NCBI RefSeq assembly: GCF_000380985.1
Contig: NZ_KB905692.1
Location: forward strand, 62,001-126,000
Origin: Proteiniphilum acetatigenes DSM 18083
GTDB taxonomy: Bacteria > Bacteroidota > Bacteroidia > Bacteroidales > Dysgonomonadaceae
Reading direction: 5' to 3'
Length of the DNA stretch: 64,000 bases
Part shown: piece by piece, positions 60,582 to 64,000 of the stretch
Layout: each line of letters starts with the position of its first letter
How positions within the stretch are numbered: the stretch's first letter is position 1
Program-made: the position numbers and the translations under genes
Notes under the pieces: model-generated
Seen by the model: only the letters and a program-made list of their open reading frames with translations
What the model was told of the DNA's origin: nothing
Databases searched by the model: none

Positions 60582-63500
60582 ATGAACTTATCTGAATTAA
60601 GTATAAAGCGACCGGTTTTGGCTACGGTATTGGTGCTGATTATTATCATTTTCGGCATGATCGGCTATACCAGTCTCCCTGTTCGTGAATATCCCAATGT
60701 AGACAATCCTATTATTACCGTACAGGTATCCTATCCTGGCGCCAATGCAGAAGTAATTGAGAACCAGATCACAGAACCGTTGGAACAGAATATCAACGGT
60801 ATTCCGGGAATCCGCTCGCTGATGAGCCAAAGTAGCCAGGGCAGTTCACGGATCACCGTAGAGTTTGAGCTGAGCGTGGATATGGAGACCGCTGCAAACG
60901 ACGTGCGGGATAAGGTCTCTATCGCTCAGAGATACCTCCCCCGCGATGTCGATCCACCTACGGTATCGAAAGCCGATGCCGATTCCGATCCTATCATGCA
61001 GATCACCATACAGAGTCCTGTCCGATCAATGCTGGAACTCTCCGAAATTGCCGATCTCACTGTCAAAGAACGGCTGCAAACTATTTCCAACGTAAGTGCC
61101 GTGGAGATATGGGGTGAATACCGGTACGCAATGCGTTTGTGGCTCGATCCCCTCAGGATGGCTGCGTACAATATTACACCCATAGATATTAAAAACGCGT
61201 TGGACAGGGAAAATATAGAACTTCCTGCCGGGAGCATTGAAGGCGACCATATAGCACAATCCATACGTACTATGGGATTGATGCAGACTCCGGAAGATTT
61301 CAACAACCTGATTCTGGTAGAGAATGACTTCCGTATTGTGCGTTTCCGCGACGTGGGATATGCAGAACTGGATGCGGCCAACCGCCAGAATATCCTTAAA
61401 AGAAACGGGGTGCCTATGGTAAGTTGTGTGATCATCCCGCAACCGGGCGCCAACCATATCAATATTGCCGATGAGGTAAGGACACGTATGGAACAAATGA
61501 GGAAGGATCTTCCTGAAGATGTGATCATAGATGTAGCATTCGATAACACCCGGTTTATCAGGGCTTCTATCAATGAGGTAGAAACCACGGTAATTATCGC
61601 TTTCATTCTGGTCGTATCCATTATCTTTATATTCTTACGGAACTGGCGTGTGACACTGATCCCTGCACTGGTGATCCCCATCTCGCTTATCGGAATCTTT
61701 TTCGTGATGTATCTGGCCGGGTTCTCTATCAATGTGTTGTCGATGTTGGCAGTCGTATTGGCTGTAGGGCTGGTAGTAGACGATGCCATCGTAGTGACTG
61801 AGAATATTTTCCAGAAGGTAGAGAATGGAATGGATCCAGAGGAAGCGTCTATCATAGGATCCAAGGAAATATTTTTTGCCGTGGTTTCAACCACCATCAC
61901 GCTGGTGGCCATATTCTTTCCGATTGTTTTCCTGGAAGGAATGACGGGACGGCTATTTCGCGAATTCAGTATCGTGATCTCAGGTGCAGTTATTATCTCA
62001 TCTTTCGTCGCCCTCTCTTTTGTGCCAATGCTCTCATCCAAAATGCTCGCCAGAAGACGGAAAAAGAATAAGCTTTACGAGAAGACCGAGGTAATCTTCG
62101 ATAGCATGAATCGGTTTTACGACAAATCACTGCGTTCGTTCCTGCGCCATAAATGGCTGGTAATACCTGTTATTGCAGTTTCTGCCGTGTTTATTGTCTT
62201 TTTGTGGAATACGATCCCAGCGGAGATGGCTCCTTTGGAAGACCGCTCTGTAGTGATGGTCAGAAGTTCTGCTCCGGAAGGGGCCACCTACGAATTCATC
62301 AGGGACTATACTGATCGCATCTCACAGATAGCCGACTCTGTCGCTCCTGAAAGAGAATCGAACATTAATATAACCCGCGGTGGATTCGGTATGGTCCGTT
62401 TAGTATTGCCTGACATGCGCGAACGCGAACGCAGCCAGATGGAAATAGCCGATGCCCTTACCATTGCCGTAAGGAATGAGACCGCTGCCCGCGCATTCGT
62501 ACAGCAGCAATCCACTTTTGGTGGCCGGCGTGCCGGTATGCCGATACGTTATGTATTACAGGCACCCAATATTGAAAAATTACAGGAATTTATTCCTCCT
62601 TTCATGGACAGGATGAATGCAAGTCCTCACTTCCAGATGAGCGACGTAGACCTGAAGTTTACCAAACCGGAGACGAGGATACTTATTGACCGTGATAAAG
62701 CGGCTATGTTGGGAGTAAGCACCCGCGATATCGGACAAACCCTGCAATATGCGCTTAGCGGCCAGCGGATGGGGTATTTCTATATGAACGGAAAACAATA
62801 CCAGATCCTGGGTGAGATCAACCGCCAGCAACGCAATACGCCGGTCGACCTAAAAACCATTTACATCAAGAATAACGTCGGACAAATGATCCAGATGGAC
62901 AACCTGGTGAAACTGGAAGAATCGGTTGCCCCTCCTCAACTCTATCGGTATAACCGTTTCAATTCGGCTACTATCTCCGCGGGGCTCGCACCCGGTTATT
63001 CATTGGGGCAAGGACTGGAAGAGATGGACAGGATCGCCTCCGAAGTGCTGGACGAAACATTCAGAACTGCCCTCGAGGGCGAATCCAGAAACTTCCGGGA
63101 GAGTTCATCCAGCCTTCTCTTCGCTTTTATTCTGGCCATTGTATTGATTTTCCTTGTGATGGCTGCACAATTCGAGAGTTTCAAAGATCCGTTTGTCATT
63201 ATGTTCACGGTCCCCCTCGCCCTGTTCGGTGCACTTCTGTTCATGTGGCTATTCGGCATCACAATGAATATTTACAGTCAGATCGGGATCATTATGCTTA
63301 TCGGATTGGTTACCAAGAATGGTATCCTTATCGTGGAGTTTGCCAACCAGCGCCAGAATGCCGGCATCAATAAACTCAGAGCGATCATTGATGCGTCATT
63401 ACAGCGGTTACGTCCTATTCTGATGACCAGTATTTCTACTATCCTTGGGTTACTGCCTCTTATGTTCGCTACCGGTGAAGGAGCCAACGGGCGGATCGCA

Positions 63501-63650
63501 ATGGGTACGGCCGTAGTGGGTGGATTGCTTATCTCTACCTTGCTCACTCTCTTCCTCATCCCGGCCATGTATATCTATCTCTCTACCGATAGAGAAGTAA
63601 AGGAGATGAAAAGATTGAAGAGAAAACAAAGAGATATGGAGCAAGAATAA
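60582..63650 (+). CDS. RND-family multidrug efflux pump (HAE1/AcrB type)
   Basis: The 1022-residue inner-membrane pump begins MNLSELSIKRPVLATVLVLI, the usual HAE1 start. Two repeats of six membrane segments flank large periplasmic loops. The proton-relay Asp pair is in GLVVDDAIVVTENIF in TM4. The second half has LVTKNGILIVEFANQ and LRPILMTSISTILGLLPLMF. The pump exports drugs, bile salts or other amphiphiles with proton antiport; the substrate is not predictable. It lies 6 nt after the adaptor gene and 186 bp before the TolC-like gene. Confidence 0.95.
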   Translation: MNLSELSIKRPVLATVLVLIIIIFGMIGYTSLPVREYPNVDNPIITVQVSYPGANAEVIENQITEPLEQNINGIPGIRSLMSQSSQGSSRITVEFELSVDMETAANDVRDKVSIAQRYLPRDVDPPTVSKADADSDPIMQITIQSPVRSMLELSEIADLTVKERLQTISNVSAVEIWGEYRYAMRLWLDPLRMAAYNITPIDIKNALDRENIELPAGSIEGDHIAQSIRTMGLMQTPEDFNNLILVENDFRIVRFRDVGYAELDAANRQNILKRNGVPMVSCVIIPQPGANHINIADEVRTRMEQMRKDLPEDVIIDVAFDNTRFIRASINEVETTVIIAFILVVSIIFIFLRNWRVTLIPALVIPISLIGIFFVMYLAGFSINVLSMLAVVLAVGLVVDDAIVVTENIFQKVENGMDPEEASIIGSKEIFFAVVSTTITLVAIFFPIVFLEGMTGRLFREFSIVISGAVIISSFVALSFVPMLSSKMLARRRKKNKLYEKTEVIFDSMNRFYDKSLRSFLRHKWLVIPVIAVSAVFIVFLWNTIPAEMAPLEDRSVVMVRSSAPEGATYEFIRDYTDRISQIADSVAPERESNINITRGGFGMVRLVLPDMRERERSQMEIADALTIAVRNETAARAFVQQQSTFGGRRAGMPIRYVLQAPNIEKLQEFIPPFMDRMNASPHFQMSDVDLKFTKPETRILIDRDKAAMLGVSTRDIGQTLQYALSGQRMGYFYMNGKQYQILGEINRQQRNTPVDLKTIYIKNNVGQMIQMDNLVKLEESVAPPQLYRYNRFNSATISAGLAPGYSLGQGLEEMDRIASEVLDETFRTALEGESRNFRESSSSLLFAFILAIVLIFLVMAAQFESFKDPFVIMFTVPLALFGALLFMWLFGITMNIYSQIGIIMLIGLVTKNGILIVEFANQRQNAGINKLRAIIDASLQRLRPILMTSISTILGLLPLMFATGEGANGRIAMGTAVVGGLLISTLLTLFLIPAMYIYLSTDREVKEMKRLKRKQRDMEQE

Positions 63651-63836
63651 TGTAACAAACAACGTTCAACGGAGTGAAACGTAGTTAAATGTGTCAAGAA
63701 GACTAATTAATAAAGAAGTCAAGAAGTTTAAAATATTGAATCTTAAATCTTGAATTTCTATAGTCTTAGTTCCTGATTCTTGGCTCCTGGTTCTCAAATA
63801 ATGGTAATTGATAATTTGTAATTGAAAACAGACTAT
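63651..63836. repeat. Low-complexity spacer before the TolC-like gene
   Basis: It contains GAAGTCAAGAAGT-type, CTTAAATCTTGAATTTC and TTCCTGATTCTTGGCTCCTG units, then AATTGATAATTTGTAATTG. This matches the style of the spacers at 46031 and 51785. No terminator or promoter is recognised. Confidence 0.5.
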
Positions 63837-64000
63837 ATGATGATAAAGAATGTGCCGTTACTGCTCTTTCTCCTGCTTGCTTCCGCTGTATCCGCACAGC
63901 CTGTGATGGACTTGCAGGAATGTCTGAGGATTGGGCTGGAGAACAATTATGATCTGCGTATAGTACGCAATGAAGAGTTGATCTCAGACAATAATGTCAC
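63837..64000 (+). CDS. TolC-family outer-membrane efflux protein, N-terminal part only
   Basis: The first 54 residues are inside the window, starting at ATG 63837 (a second ATG follows directly). A signal peptide (LLLFLLLASAVSAQ) precedes VMDLQECLRIGLENNYDLRI, the usual start of an outer-membrane efflux protein, followed by VRNEELISDNNV. It is the third gene of the RND operon and would form the outer-membrane exit channel. It is cut by the window edge. Confidence 0.88.
   Translation, partial: MMIKNVPLLLFLLLASAVSAQPVMDLQECLRIGLENNYDLRIVRNEELISDNNV

Noticed and set aside
1-64000. tRNA, rRNA, riboswitch, defence system, prophage or complete insertion sequence
   Set aside because: I looked for these while reading and found no supporting sequence. 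Short RNAs could be missed without a covariance search.

Overview
The window comes from a Gram-negative member of the Bacteroidota. Evidence: three SusC/SusD outer-membrane pairs, many Bacteroidales-type lipoproteins, and promoters of the form TAnnTTTG (the Bacteroidetes -7 box). The family is probably within Bacteroidales (a Dysgonomonadaceae-like genus is my guess, not shown by the sequence). It is almost entirely an accessory glycan-degradation region. I saw no rRNA, tRNA, CRISPR array, transposase or phage gene.

Layout. (1) 1-15191, minus strand: a truncated lipoprotein gene, then a polysaccharide utilization locus (PUL1). In transcription order PUL1 is a five-bladed-propeller lipoprotein, a DeoR regulator, an SSS sodium symporter, a short neutral-ceramidase-fold protein, an AGE-type epimerase, SusC, SusD and two surface glycan-binding lipoproteins. 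Three PUL1 transcription units carry the same 10-bp direct repeat (ATGCGTTTTT), the probable DeoR operator. (2) 15833-31863, plus strand: an unknown secreted protein, then PUL2: TIG/NHL lipoprotein, SusC, SusD, a DUF4361-like lipoprotein, a Big_2/CBM6 lipoprotein, an esterase, a GH127 beta-L-arabinofuranosidase and a GH78 alpha-L-rhamnosidase. (3) 32000-32310: a lone antitoxin-like gene and a remnant. (4) 32379-42883, minus strand: a sialic-acid operon (GntR regulator, mutarotase NanM, lyase NanA, SusC, SusD, GH33 sialidase, MFS importer). (5) 43307-56331, plus strand: four consecutive GH78 rhamnosidases and a fimbrillin-like lipoprotein. (6) 56675-64000: an APC amino-acid permease, a convergent SGNH esterase, and an RND efflux operon (adaptor, pump, start of a TolC-like channel).

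How they fit together. PUL2 and the GH78 cluster appear to be one rhamnose-glycan system split by the sialic-acid operon. Four promoters (before the unknown protein at 15833, PUL2, the esterase-GH127-GH78 operon and the four-GH78 operon) share a roughly 29-bp element: two ATATCA-like half-sites 20-21 bp apart with CTTAG between them, 47-49 bp upstream of the -7 box. This is the geometry of an AraC-type activator site. No such regulator is encoded in the window. The sialic-acid operon has two 15-bp palindromes of FadR/GntR type in front of gntR, one overlapping the -7 box. Its missing epimerase step (ManNAc to GlcNAc) may be supplied by the AGE protein of PUL1.

Less ordinary points: the ceramidase-fold protein lacks the catalytic Ser of the family hexapeptide; a 12-C homopolymer sits in the long PUL2 leader; a 55-bp copy of the SGNH esterase 3' end lies upstream of the permease; and several dispersed palindromic repeats occur between genes.
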